DNA from: Pseudomonas multiresinivorans
Lineage (GTDB): Bacteria; Pseudomonadota; Gammaproteobacteria; Pseudomonadales; Pseudomonadaceae
DNA: 64,000 nt
Direction: 5' to 3'
Assembly: GCF_012971725.1 (NCBI RefSeq)
Contig: NZ_CP048833.1
Coordinates: 868,001 to 932,000 of the forward strand
The notes under the pieces were generated by a model that was not told the origin of the DNA, did no database searches, and saw only the letters and a program-made list of their open reading frames with translations. Position numbers and translations under genes: made by a program. Shown here one piece after another: positions 17,748-25,468 of this stretch (the first letter of the stretch is position 1; each line of letters opens with the position of its first letter).

Positions 17748-19508
17748 ATGGCGTCGCTTCAAAACCGGGAGAAATGGGCGCAGGGATGGTGCCTGGAGTT
17801 TCTCCCCTTTCTAGAGATACATGGGGGTCGCTTGGCAGCGTCGGTCGAACCAACGCGCCTGCTCCTGCTGGCGGAAGCGCCGCAGTGGGCCCAGCTACTG
17901 CGCGGGCATCTGGCCGCGTTGGGGCCGGGCTATTCGCTGATCACGGCCCCCTCCTGGCAAGCCGCCAGCGCCCTGTTCGACGAGGATCAGGTCGGCCTGG
18001 TGCTCGCCACGCCTGCCAAGTTGCCGTCCGCCCACCAGTGCCACCTGCCGCTGATCCTGCTGCTGGAGCGCGAGCCCGCGGAAGAGCCCGTTGGCGTCGC
18101 CGACTACCTGGTGGCCGAATCCCTCAGTGTCGAAGTCCTGCGCCGTACCCTGCGCTACGTGCGTGAGCGCACTTCGCTGCAGAACACCCTGCAGAGCCTG
18201 GCCGAACAGGACCCGCTGACCGGCATCGCCAACCGCCAGGGTTTCCAGACCCTGCTTGCCGCCCGTCTGAGCGAGAGCGAAGGGCGCGGTCTGGCGCTGG
18301 GTCACCTGGACCTGGACAACTTCCGCCACGTCAACGACGCACTCGGCCACCAGGCCGGCGACCGCCTGATCCTGCAGGTGGTGGCACGGCTGAAGGCGCA
18401 CCTGGACAACGGCGACCACATCGCCCGCCTGGGCAGCGACGAGTTCGCCCTGCTGCTGGACACCCGCCGCGACCCGGCACGGGTGGAGAAGGTCGCCGAA
18501 CTGATAGTCGAGTCCCTGGGCGAACCCTACTGGGTCGAGGGTGAAAGCCTGCTGCTGGGCTGCAGCCTGGGCATGGCCCACGCCCGCGCCGGCGAAGCCG
18601 CCGACCCGCTGCTGTGGCACGCGCACATCGCCATGCAACAGGCCAAGTCGCGCCAGGGCTGCACCTTCCACATCTTCGATGAGCGCATCAACCGTGGCGC
18701 CCGCAGCCTCGCCGATCTGGAAAGCGAACTGCGCCGGGCGCTGCGCCGCGATGAGCTGGAGCTGCACTACCAGCCGCGCCTGGACCTGCACACCGGGCAG
18801 ATCGTCGGCCTCGAAGCCCTGGTGCGCTGGCGCCATCCCGAGCGCGGCCTGCTGACACCGGGCGACTTCGTGCCGCTGGCCGAGGAAAGCGGGCTGATCG
18901 TGCCGCTGGGCTACTGGGTCATCTCCCGCGCCCTGCGCGACATGCAGTGGCTGCGCGGGCGCGGCCTGCCGCCGCTGCACATGGCGGTGAACCTGTCGTT
19001 CCGCCAGTTCCAGGACAGCCAGCTGCTGCCGACCCTGGAGCGGCTGATCCGCGAGCGCGGCGTCGACGCCCAGTGGCTGGAGTTCGAACTCACCGAAACC
19101 GCCGTGATGCGCCGCAGCGACCAGGTCCTGCAGACCATGCAGGCCCTCGGCCGCCTGGGCGTGCGTTTCTCGCTGGACGATTTCGGCACCGGCTTCTCCT
19201 CCTTCGTGCACCTCAACAGCCTGCCGATCACCCTGCTGAAGATCGACAAGAGCTTCGTCGGCGGTATGCACGAACGCACGGAAAACCTGCAGCTGGTGCG
19301 CGCGATGATCAACCTGGCGCACAACCTCAACCTGGAAGTGGTCGCCGAAGGTGTCGAGACCGCCGCCCAGCAGGACGAGTTGCGCCAGTTTGGCTGCGAC
19401 CAGGTCCAGGGTTACTGGATCAGCCGGCCGCTGCCATTGTCGGAGCTGGCGCGTTTCCTGGTCTTCGGCGCCAACCGTGCGCTGCGCCTGCAGGACTCGG
19501 TCAGCTAG
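17748..19508 (+). CDS. proE: GGDEF-EAL protein, ProE-like c-di-GMP phosphodiesterase
   Basis: 586 aa cytoplasmic protein: N-terminal receiver-like region without obvious phospho-acceptor (about 30-140), GGDEF domain (about 150-310) and EAL domain (about 325-580). The GGDEF signature reads GSDEF (229-233), so cyclase activity is doubtful. The EAL domain keeps Glu356 (EALVRW), NLSFRQF, ELTETAV, DDFGTGFSS, KIDKSFV and EGVET, so it should cleave c-di-GMP to pGpG. In P. aeruginosa ProE occupies this place and is an active phosphodiesterase. The start may instead be TTG at 17832 (28 residues shorter), nearer the conserved SVEPTRLLLL segment. Stop overlaps the convergent MATE stop. Confidence 0.85.
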   Translation: MASLQNREKWAQGWCLEFLPFLEIHGGRLAASVEPTRLLLLAEAPQWAQLLRGHLAALGPGYSLITAPSWQAASALFDEDQVGLVLATPAKLPSAHQCHLPLILLLEREPAEEPVGVADYLVAESLSVEVLRRTLRYVRERTSLQNTLQSLAEQDPLTGIANRQGFQTLLAARLSESEGRGLALGHLDLDNFRHVNDALGHQAGDRLILQVVARLKAHLDNGDHIARLGSDEFALLLDTRRDPARVEKVAELIVESLGEPYWVEGESLLLGCSLGMAHARAGEAADPLLWHAHIAMQQAKSRQGCTFHIFDERINRGARSLADLESELRRALRRDELELHYQPRLDLHTGQIVGLEALVRWRHPERGLLTPGDFVPLAEESGLIVPLGYWVISRALRDMQWLRGRGLPPLHMAVNLSFRQFQDSQLLPTLERLIRERGVDAQWLEFELTETAVMRRSDQVLQTMQALGRLGVRFSLDDFGTGFSSFVHLNSLPITLLKIDKSFVGGMHERTENLQLVRAMINLAHNLNLEVVAEGVETAAQQDELRQFGCDQVQGYWISRPLPLSELARFLVFGANRALRLQDSVS

Positions 19509-20899
19509 CGACCAGTTGGCACGGCCAGGGCCGCGGCAGGCGTACGCGGACGCAGCAAGCGCGACGTCTTCGCCTCGAAGGCCAGCGTCAGCCCGATGGC
19601 CGCACAGGCCAGGCCCGACGCCAGCCCCCACCACACGCCACTCGGTCCCCAGCCCAGTGGGAAGGCCAGCAGCAACGCCATCGGCACGCCCACCAGCCAG
19701 TAGCCGGCCAGCCCGACGAGGAAAGTGGTGCGCGCATCCTTCAGGCCGCGGATCGCGCCCATGGCGATGCACTGGGTGCCGTCGAACAACTCGAACCACG
19801 CGGCGATGGCCAGCAGGCTGACCGCCAGTTGCACCACATCGCGGTTGGCCGGGTCGTTGTGGTCGATGAACAGGCCGATGACCAGCTCCGGTGCCAGCCA
19901 GAACAGCGCGGCGAAGGCGAACATGCAGCTGGCGCCGAAGCCGATGCCCAGCCGCCCGGCGCGGCGCGCTTCGACCAGCCGGCCGGCGCCGTAGTGCTGG
20001 CCGATGCGGAAGGTCACCGCGTAGGAAAGCCCCATGGGCACCATGAACGCCACGTACACCGACTGGATGGCGATCTGGTGCGCCGCCAGCGCGGTGCTGC
20101 CGATCACGCCCATGCACAGCGTCGCCACGGTGAACATGCCCGACTCCACCGCGTAGGTGCCGCCGATGGAAATGCCCAGCCGCAGCGATTCGCCGATCAC
20201 CTTGAAGTCCGGCTTCGACAATCCCTTCAGCAGTGGGTAGGGCGCGTAGACCCGGTGCCAGCGCAGGTACAGGGCGAAGATCACCGGCAGCGCATTCATC
20301 ACCACGGCGGTGACCATGCCGATCCCCGCCAGCCCCAGGCGCGGCAGGCCGAACAGTCCCTCGATGAAGGCGTAATTGAGGGCGAAGTTGGCCAGCGCGC
20401 CGATCAGGCTGATGGCCATGACCGGGCCGGGCCGCTCGATGGCGCTGGTGAAACCGCGCAGCACCATGAAGGCCATGTAGCCGGGCAGGGCGAAGACGAT
20501 GCTGTGCAGAAAACTCATGGTGCCGGCGACGGTTTCCGGCGCCTGGCCGAAGGCGATCAGGATCGGCCCGAGGTTCCACAGCAGCAGGCCCGCCAGCAAC
20601 GCCAGCGCGCCACCGATCCACAGGCCGGCCTGGGTCGCTTCGACCACGCCGCGGGCGTCCTTCGCGCCATGCCGGATCGCTACCAGGTTGCCGGTGGCCG
20701 CGACCACGCCGACGCAGAAGGTCGAGACCAGTGCATAAGTGGACGCGCCCAGTCCGCCTGCGGCCAGCGCCTCGCGGCCGAGCTTGCCCATCATCACGGT
20801 GTCGGTGAACACCATGGCGACGTAGGCCAGCTGTGCGGCGATCAGCGGGCCGGCCAGGCGCAGGATGGCGGCGAGTTCGTCACGGTACGGGCGTTTCAT
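19505..20899 (-). CDS. MATE family efflux transporter
   Basis: 464 aa multidrug and toxin extrusion transporter of the inner membrane, with about 12 hydrophobic helices in two related halves, expected to export cationic compounds using Na+ or H+. The N-terminus has the NorM-type pattern AGPLIAAQLAYVAMVFTDTVMMGKLG, and the linker after helix 6 matches the family. Substrate unassigned. The C-terminus is convergent with the ProE-like gene with overlapping stops. Divergent from a LysR gene that could regulate it. Confidence 0.9.
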   Translation of the reverse strand: MKRPYRDELAAILRLAGPLIAAQLAYVAMVFTDTVMMGKLGREALAAGGLGASTYALVSTFCVGVVAATGNLVAIRHGAKDARGVVEATQAGLWIGGALALLAGLLLWNLGPILIAFGQAPETVAGTMSFLHSIVFALPGYMAFMVLRGFTSAIERPGPVMAISLIGALANFALNYAFIEGLFGLPRLGLAGIGMVTAVVMNALPVIFALYLRWHRVYAPYPLLKGLSKPDFKVIGESLRLGISIGGTYAVESGMFTVATLCMGVIGSTALAAHQIAIQSVYVAFMVPMGLSYAVTFRIGQHYGAGRLVEARRAGRLGIGFGASCMFAFAALFWLAPELVIGLFIDHNDPANRDVVQLAVSLLAIAAWFELFDGTQCIAMGAIRGLKDARTTFLVGLAGYWLVGVPMALLLAFPLGWGPSGVWWGLASGLACAAIGLTLAFEAKTSRLLRPRTPAAALAVPTGR

Positions 20900-20997
20900 G
20901 AGTCAGGCTCAGCAAGCGGCAGGCGCCGCATCGATAGGAATGGCCCATTCTCCGGCCGTTGTGGACGCGGGCACAAAAGGAAAAATGCGATGCCATC

Positions 20998-21014
20998 CAT
21001 GAGTCATACTCATG
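20998..21014. promoter_or_regulatory. LysR-type operator candidate
   Basis: CATGAGTCATACTCATG, a perfect interrupted palindrome containing a T-N11-A LTTR box (T21000, A21012), 22 bp before the LysR start and within the LysR/MATE divergent gap. Confidence 0.55.
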
Positions 21015-21036
21015 TTTAAGACAGCCGGAGCCCGCC

Positions 21037-21957
21037 ATGAACCGCCAGTTGCCGCCCCTTTACGCCCTGCGCGCCTTCGAGGCTGCCGCGCGGCACGCGT
21101 CCTTCACCCGCGCCGCCGAGGAGCTGGCGATCACCCAGAGCGCGGTGAGCCGGCACATCAAGACCCTGGAAGAACACTTTGCCTGCCGGCTGTTCCAGCG
21201 CCGCGGCCGCCAGCTGGAGCTGACCGAAACCGCGCGGATGCTGCTGCCCGGCCTGCGCGACGGTTTCGATGCGCTGGAGCGCGCCTGTGCCAGCCTGCGC
21301 GCGGACGAAGGCGTGCTGCGGCTGAAGGCGCCGTCGACCCTGACCATGCGCTGGTTGCTGGCGCGGCTGAGCAAGTTCCGCATGCAGAACAGCGATATCG
21401 AGGTGCAGCTGACCAGCGCCTGGATGGACGTGGATCGCGTCGACTTCGTGCATGAGCCCTTCGATTGCGCGGTGCTGCTGAGCTCGGGGCACTTCCCGCC
21501 GGACTGGGAGGCCGCCTTGCTGTTTCCCGAATGGCTGATTCCCGTCGGCTCGCCCGCGCTGCTGGCGGATGGCCCCTGGGACGCCGAGCGGCTGGCCGGC
21601 GCCGAACTGCTGCACCCCACCCCCGACCGTCGCGATTGGCGGCGCTGGTTGCAGCGCATGGGCCTGGGGGAGCAGGTCTCGCTCAAGGGCGGACAGGTAT
21701 TCGATACCCTCGAACTGGGCATAGTCGCCGCGACCCGCGGCTACGGCGTTTCCATCGGCGACCTGGTGATGGTCGCCGAGGATGCCAACCAGGGCCGCCT
21801 GGCACTGCCCTGGCCCAGTGCCGTCGCCAGTGGCGAGAGTTATTACCTGGTCTGGCCCCGCGCGCGTCGGGACCAGGGGCGCCTGCGGCGGCTGCGCGAA
21901 TTCCTCCAGGCGGAGATGCAGGCGATGCAGATGCCGGCGGTGGACTACTTCGAATGA
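21037..21957 (+). CDS. LysR family regulator (GcvA-like)
   Basis: 306 aa LTTR. N-terminal helix-turn-helix (about residues 10-65: LRAFEAAARHASFTRAAEEL, TQSAVSRHIKTLEEH) and a C-terminal periplasmic-binding-like effector domain (about 90-300). The opening PPLYALRAFEAAARH is typical of the GcvA/AmpR-like group. ATG at 21037 is chosen with GGAG upstream; the longer frame from 20959 runs through the palindrome and is unlikely. Effector unknown. Probably autoregulatory and possibly controlling the divergent MATE exporter. Confidence 0.88.
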   Translation: MNRQLPPLYALRAFEAAARHASFTRAAEELAITQSAVSRHIKTLEEHFACRLFQRRGRQLELTETARMLLPGLRDGFDALERACASLRADEGVLRLKAPSTLTMRWLLARLSKFRMQNSDIEVQLTSAWMDVDRVDFVHEPFDCAVLLSSGHFPPDWEAALLFPEWLIPVGSPALLADGPWDAERLAGAELLHPTPDRRDWRRWLQRMGLGEQVSLKGGQVFDTLELGIVAATRGYGVSIGDLVMVAEDANQGRLALPWPSAVASGESYYLVWPRARRDQGRLRRLREFLQAEMQAMQMPAVDYFE

Positions 21958-22005
21958 CCTGTCGCTGCGGATAATCTGTCAGCCGTTGCCTTCGCCGGGA
22001 ATCCC

Positions 22006-22914
22006 ATGAACTCCATCGACCACCTCATCCAGCTCGCCGGCCTGCGCGGCAGTCTCGACCTGCGTTGCCGCTTCCTCGGTGACTGGGCGCTGGACCACGA
22101 GCCCTTGCCCGAGGGGACGGCGCAGTACCACGTGGTGCTGTCCGGCAGCTGCCGGGCGGAAATGCCCGACGGACAAGCCCTGGACCTCAAGGCAGGCGAG
22201 GTACTGGTCCTGCCCGATGGTGCAGCCCACCTGTTGCGCAGCCAAGGCGCTCGGGTGGTCGCGCAGTCGCCGGAAGTCCACGAGGAGGGCCTGTTGCCGG
22301 TCCATCGCCTTGGCACCGGCGAAGGCGAGCTGGACATGCTTTGCGGCAGCTTCCATTACCAGCGCGGCTCGCTGCTGATCGGCTCGTTGCCGAGCGTCCT
22401 GAAGGTGTCCTGCCAGGACAATGGACTGGGTGAAGCTCTGGCCGCACTGGTCGGCCTGCTGCGCGCCGAGGCGGACGGCAACCAGGCCGGTGCGCGTTTC
22501 CTGGTCGATGCATTGTCCTCGGCGCTGTTCACCCTGATCCTGCGCGTCTACCTGCAGGAGCACACCCCCAGCAGCGGCACCCTGGCATTGCTCGCCGACA
22601 GGCGCCTGAGCCGCGCCTGGCAGGCCATGCTCGACGATCCTGCCCACGAATGGACCATCGAGGCCCTGGCTGAGCGCGCGAACATGTCCCGCGCCACTTT
22701 CACGCGCCAGTTCACCCAGGTTGCCGGGCAGTCGCCCTGGGCGCTGCTGACCACAGTTCGCATGGAACTGGCCTACCGCCTGCTGAGCACCTCGCAGCTG
22801 AGCCTCTCCGACATCGCCGCCCAGGTCGGCTACCAGTCCCAGGCCTCCTTCACCAAGAAGTTCAGGGACACGTATGGCGAGGCCCCCGGCCGCCTGCGCC
22901 GTGCGGTGAACTAG
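22006..22914 (+). CDS. AraC family regulator with cupin_6 sensor domain
   Basis: 302 aa. N-terminal cupin-type domain (about residues 5-185, with HVVLSGSCRAEMPDGQALDLKAG) and C-terminal AraC double HTH (about 200-300: WTIEALAERANMSRATFTRQF, LSLSDIAAQVGYQSQASFTKKF). This architecture is usual for regulators of nearby oxidoreductase or transport genes, but no obvious target flanks it here; the downstream gene is pchP, which in P. aeruginosa is controlled by another AraC protein, GbdR. Only 48 bases separate it from the LysR stop. Function not assignable further. Confidence 0.85.
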   Translation: MNSIDHLIQLAGLRGSLDLRCRFLGDWALDHEPLPEGTAQYHVVLSGSCRAEMPDGQALDLKAGEVLVLPDGAAHLLRSQGARVVAQSPEVHEEGLLPVHRLGTGEGELDMLCGSFHYQRGSLLIGSLPSVLKVSCQDNGLGEALAALVGLLRAEADGNQAGARFLVDALSSALFTLILRVYLQEHTPSSGTLALLADRRLSRAWQAMLDDPAHEWTIEALAERANMSRATFTRQFTQVAGQSPWALLTTVRMELAYRLLSTSQLSLSDIAAQVGYQSQASFTKKFRDTYGEAPGRLRRAVN

Positions 22915-23030
22915 ACCAGTCGTCGCTGCCGGCAAAGCCGCGTGGCGCGTATGGATATGTCCTGCCGCCTTCGCGACGGTTCGCGTCGCTGCCGTCGCAG
23001 AGCTGAAACAGCGCTTTGCTAGGGTCATTG

Positions 23031-23063
23031 CTGGACTAGTCCAGTGAGGGCCCGTTTCGGGCC
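23031..23063. promoter_or_regulatory. palindrome plus hairpin upstream of pchP
   Basis: CTGGACTAGTCCAG (23031-23044) is a 14-bp perfect palindrome, followed by a GGCCC-GTTTC-GGGCC hairpin (23049-23063). Both lie within 70 bp of the pchP start. Operator or 5' UTR structure; not a consensus I recognise. Confidence 0.4.
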
Positions 23064-23098
23064 TTCCCCATTCCAACAACACCACTCGGGGGAATTCC

Positions 23099-24151
23099 AT
23101 GAAGCCCATGCGCACCTTGCTAGCCGGCCTGATCCTGGCCGGTCTCGCCAGCACCACGTTTGCTGCCACTGAGCTGAAGCACTGGCCGGCGCCCGCCGCC
23201 AAACAGCTCGACGCCCTGATCGCTGCCAACGCCAACAAGGGTGCCTTCGCGGTCTTCGACATGGACAACACCAGCTACCGTTACGACCTCGAGGAATCGC
23301 TGCTGCCCTTCCTGGAAATGAAAGGCGTGCTGACCCGCGAGAAGCTCGACCCCTCGCTCAAGCTCATCCCCTTCAAGGACGTGAACGGCCACAAGGAAAG
23401 CCTCAACAGCTACTACTACCGCCTCTGCGAAGTCGACGACCTGGTCTGCTACCCCTGGGTTGCCCAGGTGTTCTCCGGCTTCACCCTCAAGGAGCTCAAG
23501 GGCTATGTCGACGAGCTGATGGCCTACGGCAAGCCGGTGCCCAGCACCTATTACGAAGGCGATGTGGTCAAGACCATCGAGATCAACCCGCCCAAGGTCT
23601 TCACCGGCCAGACCGAGCTGTACAACAAGCTGATGGAGAACGGCATCGAGGTCTATGTGATGACCGCCGCCCACGAGGAACTGGTGCGCATGGTCGCCAG
23701 CGATCCCAAGTACGGCTACAACGTGAAGCCGGAGAATGTCATCGGCGTCACCACCCTGCTCAAGGACCGCCAGAGTGGCGCGCTGACCACCGCGCGCAAG
23801 CAGATCAGCGAGGGCAAGTACGATCCCAAGGCCAACCTGGACCTGGAGATCACCCCCTACCTGTGGACCCCGGCGACCTGGATGGCCGGCAAGCAGGCGG
23901 CGATCCTCACCTACATCGACCAGTGGAAGAAGCCCATCCTGGTCGGCGGCGATACGCCCAGCAGCGACGGCTACATGCTCTTCAACGGTACCGCCGAGAA
24001 CGGCGTGCACCTGTGGATCAACCGCAAGGCCAAGTACATGGACCAGCTCAACGGCATGATCAAGAAGAATGCCGAGGCCCAGGCCAAGCTTGGCCAGCCG
24101 GTGACCGCCGACAAGAACTGGGTGATCGTCACGCCGGAAGATATCCAGTAA
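23099..24151 (+). CDS. pchP: phosphorylcholine phosphatase
   Basis: 350 aa secreted HAD-superfamily phosphatase that releases phosphate from phosphorylcholine in the periplasm, feeding choline to glycine betaine catabolism. A signal peptide runs to about residue 22 (STTFAA). HAD motif I is DMDNT with Asp54 and Asp56; motif II Thr lies in YVMTAAHEE; motif IV region is GGDTPSSDGYML. Length and sequence agree with P. aeruginosa PchP. Single gene followed by a REP cluster. Confidence 0.94.
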   Translation: MKPMRTLLAGLILAGLASTTFAATELKHWPAPAAKQLDALIAANANKGAFAVFDMDNTSYRYDLEESLLPFLEMKGVLTREKLDPSLKLIPFKDVNGHKESLNSYYYRLCEVDDLVCYPWVAQVFSGFTLKELKGYVDELMAYGKPVPSTYYEGDVVKTIEINPPKVFTGQTELYNKLMENGIEVYVMTAAHEELVRMVASDPKYGYNVKPENVIGVTTLLKDRQSGALTTARKQISEGKYDPKANLDLEITPYLWTPATWMAGKQAAILTYIDQWKKPILVGGDTPSSDGYMLFNGTAENGVHLWINRKAKYMDQLNGMIKKNAEAQAKLGQPVTADKNWVIVTPEDIQ

Positions 24152-24164
24152 GCGCGTTCGCCTG

Positions 24165-24448
24165 TGTAGGAGCGGACTCCGTCCGCGATCGGTCCGCATC
24201 GCGCCGGATGCCATCGCGGACGAAGTCCGCTCCTACGCCCCTTTCCGGTGCTTGCACCATGGCTGCTCTGGTAGGGCGCATAACGCGCCAGCGTTATTCG
24301 CCGCGAAATGGCCGGCACATAACCCGTTCCGAGTTATGTGCCCTAAGCCATTGCCCAGCTCCTGCGCTGTCGGGCAGATCGGTTCGCGAGCAAGCTCGCT
24401 CCTACAGGTGTGCTCCGCTCCTTGTAGGAGCGAGCTTGCTCGCGAACC
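24165..24448. repeat. cluster of three REP-type elements
   Basis: Three palindromic elements in the 720-base gap after pchP: 24165-24237 (GGACTCCGTCCGC type, inverted pair), 24271-24346 (GTAGGGCGCATAAC type, ending GTGCCCTAA) and 24381-24448 (GAGCAAGCTCGC type, two units tail to tail). All are bounded by GTAGG or its complement or a close variant. No coding sequence is supported among them. Confidence 0.85.
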
Positions 24449-24631
24449 GCTTGGTGCCCTTCCTTCAGGCGGACGCTGGTGCAGGGGATCTTCCGGTGAA
24501 TTTCCCGACAGCCTCGCAGTTCCTGAAAGTCTTCGCGCTGGGGCGGTAAAGCGGCTGCGCTGCGCTTGGGAAGGTCCCTACACTGCCGCGGCGTTGCGGT
24601 CCTACAAGTTCACTGCTTAGCGTTTCGCCCT

Positions 24632-24769
24632 GCCACGGCGTCATCGTGGCCAGGTGTGGAAACCTGAACATTCGACAGTGATCGTCATGGGTTGGGCAAT
24701 CCGGCACCTATTCGGTGCCGGATTCGCTTCGCACTCCATGGCGGGCCGTGTGAGGCGGGCTTCGGCCCG
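24632..24769 (+). ncRNA. candidate structured leader RNA upstream of the BRO-N gene
   Basis: Four simple hairpins follow one another: GCCACG-N7-CGTGGC (24632-24650), CAGGT-N6-ACCTG (24651-24666), CCGGCACC-TATTC-GGTGCCGG (24701-24721) and CGGGC-TTCG-GCCCG with a UUCG tetraloop (24756-24769). They end about 100 bases before the ATG at 24874 and the stretch lacks protein-like frames. A structured 5' UTR or small RNA is inferred; no Rfam family is claimed. The rest of the gap (24449-24631, 24770-24873) shows nothing recognisable beyond a ribosome site AAGGAG. Confidence 0.45.
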
Positions 24770-24873
24770 ACCGGCTATCGCTGTCTAATGTCCGGTTTCC
24801 ACCCTTGCACGGTCCGCCTCCCTCTGTCGGCAGTTCCGGGCGGCGGCTTCCTGAATGAGCAAGGAGCTTCTGC

Positions 24874-25350
24874 ATGAACCTTTCGATTTCTCCGGCCGAC
24901 CAAGGCCTCACCCCGACCTGTTTCGTCCGCCATAACCGGCAGTTGCGCGCTCTGATGATCGAGCAGCAGGCGTGGTTCGTGGTACGTGACCTCGGCAAGC
25001 TGCTCAGCTACAAGATATCCGCGCCCTTCATTGCCCGTCTCGATGGCGATCAGAGCCGCCGTGAGCGCCTCGTTGGCAATCCCGAACCGGAGCTGCTGGT
25101 CAGTGAAAGCGGCTTCTACGCCCTGCTGCTGGTCTACTGCTACCACCCGGAGAACCGTAGCCTGCGCCAGTGGTTGACCAATGAAGTGCTGCCTGCCCTG
25201 CGCGACCAGCCCAACCACGACGCGCGCCTGCCGCGCCGGCGCATGCAGCATCTGCTGGGTGAAGCGCTGCCGGTGATGGATTGGCAGGGCAGCCTGTGGG
25301 TGCGCTGGCACGATGCCGTAGGGCTGATGGAAAACCACCTGCGCGCCTGA
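24874..25350 (+). CDS. BRO-N domain protein (phage antirepressor-like)
   Basis: 158 aa with an N-terminal BRO-N/Bro family domain (about residues 12-115: FVRHNRQLRALMIEQQAWFVVRDLGKLL, then ESGFYALLLVYCYHPENRSLRQWLTNEVLPALR). BRO-N proteins include phage antirepressors and baculovirus DNA-binding proteins. The C-terminal 40 residues (LPVMDWQGSLWVRWHDAVGLMENH) do not match a domain I recognise. AAGGAG precedes the ATG. No other phage gene is nearby, so it looks like a solitary, domesticated gene rather than a prophage; role unknown. Confidence 0.75.
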   Translation: MNLSISPADQGLTPTCFVRHNRQLRALMIEQQAWFVVRDLGKLLSYKISAPFIARLDGDQSRRERLVGNPEPELLVSESGFYALLLVYCYHPENRSLRQWLTNEVLPALRDQPNHDARLPRRRMQHLLGEALPVMDWQGSLWVRWHDAVGLMENHLRA

Positions 25351-25400
25351 CTCCGGCCGCGCTTCATGGCCTGGCGGCCCACTGCTGAGGGCCGGAAAGA

Positions 25401-25428
25401 AACCGCCCAGCAGGGATGCTGGGCGGTT
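25401..25428 (-). terminator. terminator of the repeat-protein gene
   Basis: 11-bp stem AACCGCCCAGC/GCTGGGCGGTT with a 6-base loop; read on the minus strand it is followed by TTTCTTT. Confidence 0.8.
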
Positions 25429-25468
25429 GCCTGCTGCCACCGCTATCGGCTGGCAGCATCGGGCCCGG

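Noticed and set aside
17895..20621. 908-aa minus-strand open frame across the ProE-like and MATE genes
   Set aside because: It covers EAL/GGDEF motifs on the other strand and the MATE gene in another frame; no domain of its own.
24449..24631. Short open frames in the gap after pchP
   Set aside because: Frames such as 24252-24620 run through REP elements and lack ribosome sites or recognisable protein sequence.
24874..25350. Prophage remnant
   Set aside because: Only one BRO-N gene is present, with no integrase, structural gene or attachment repeats nearby.
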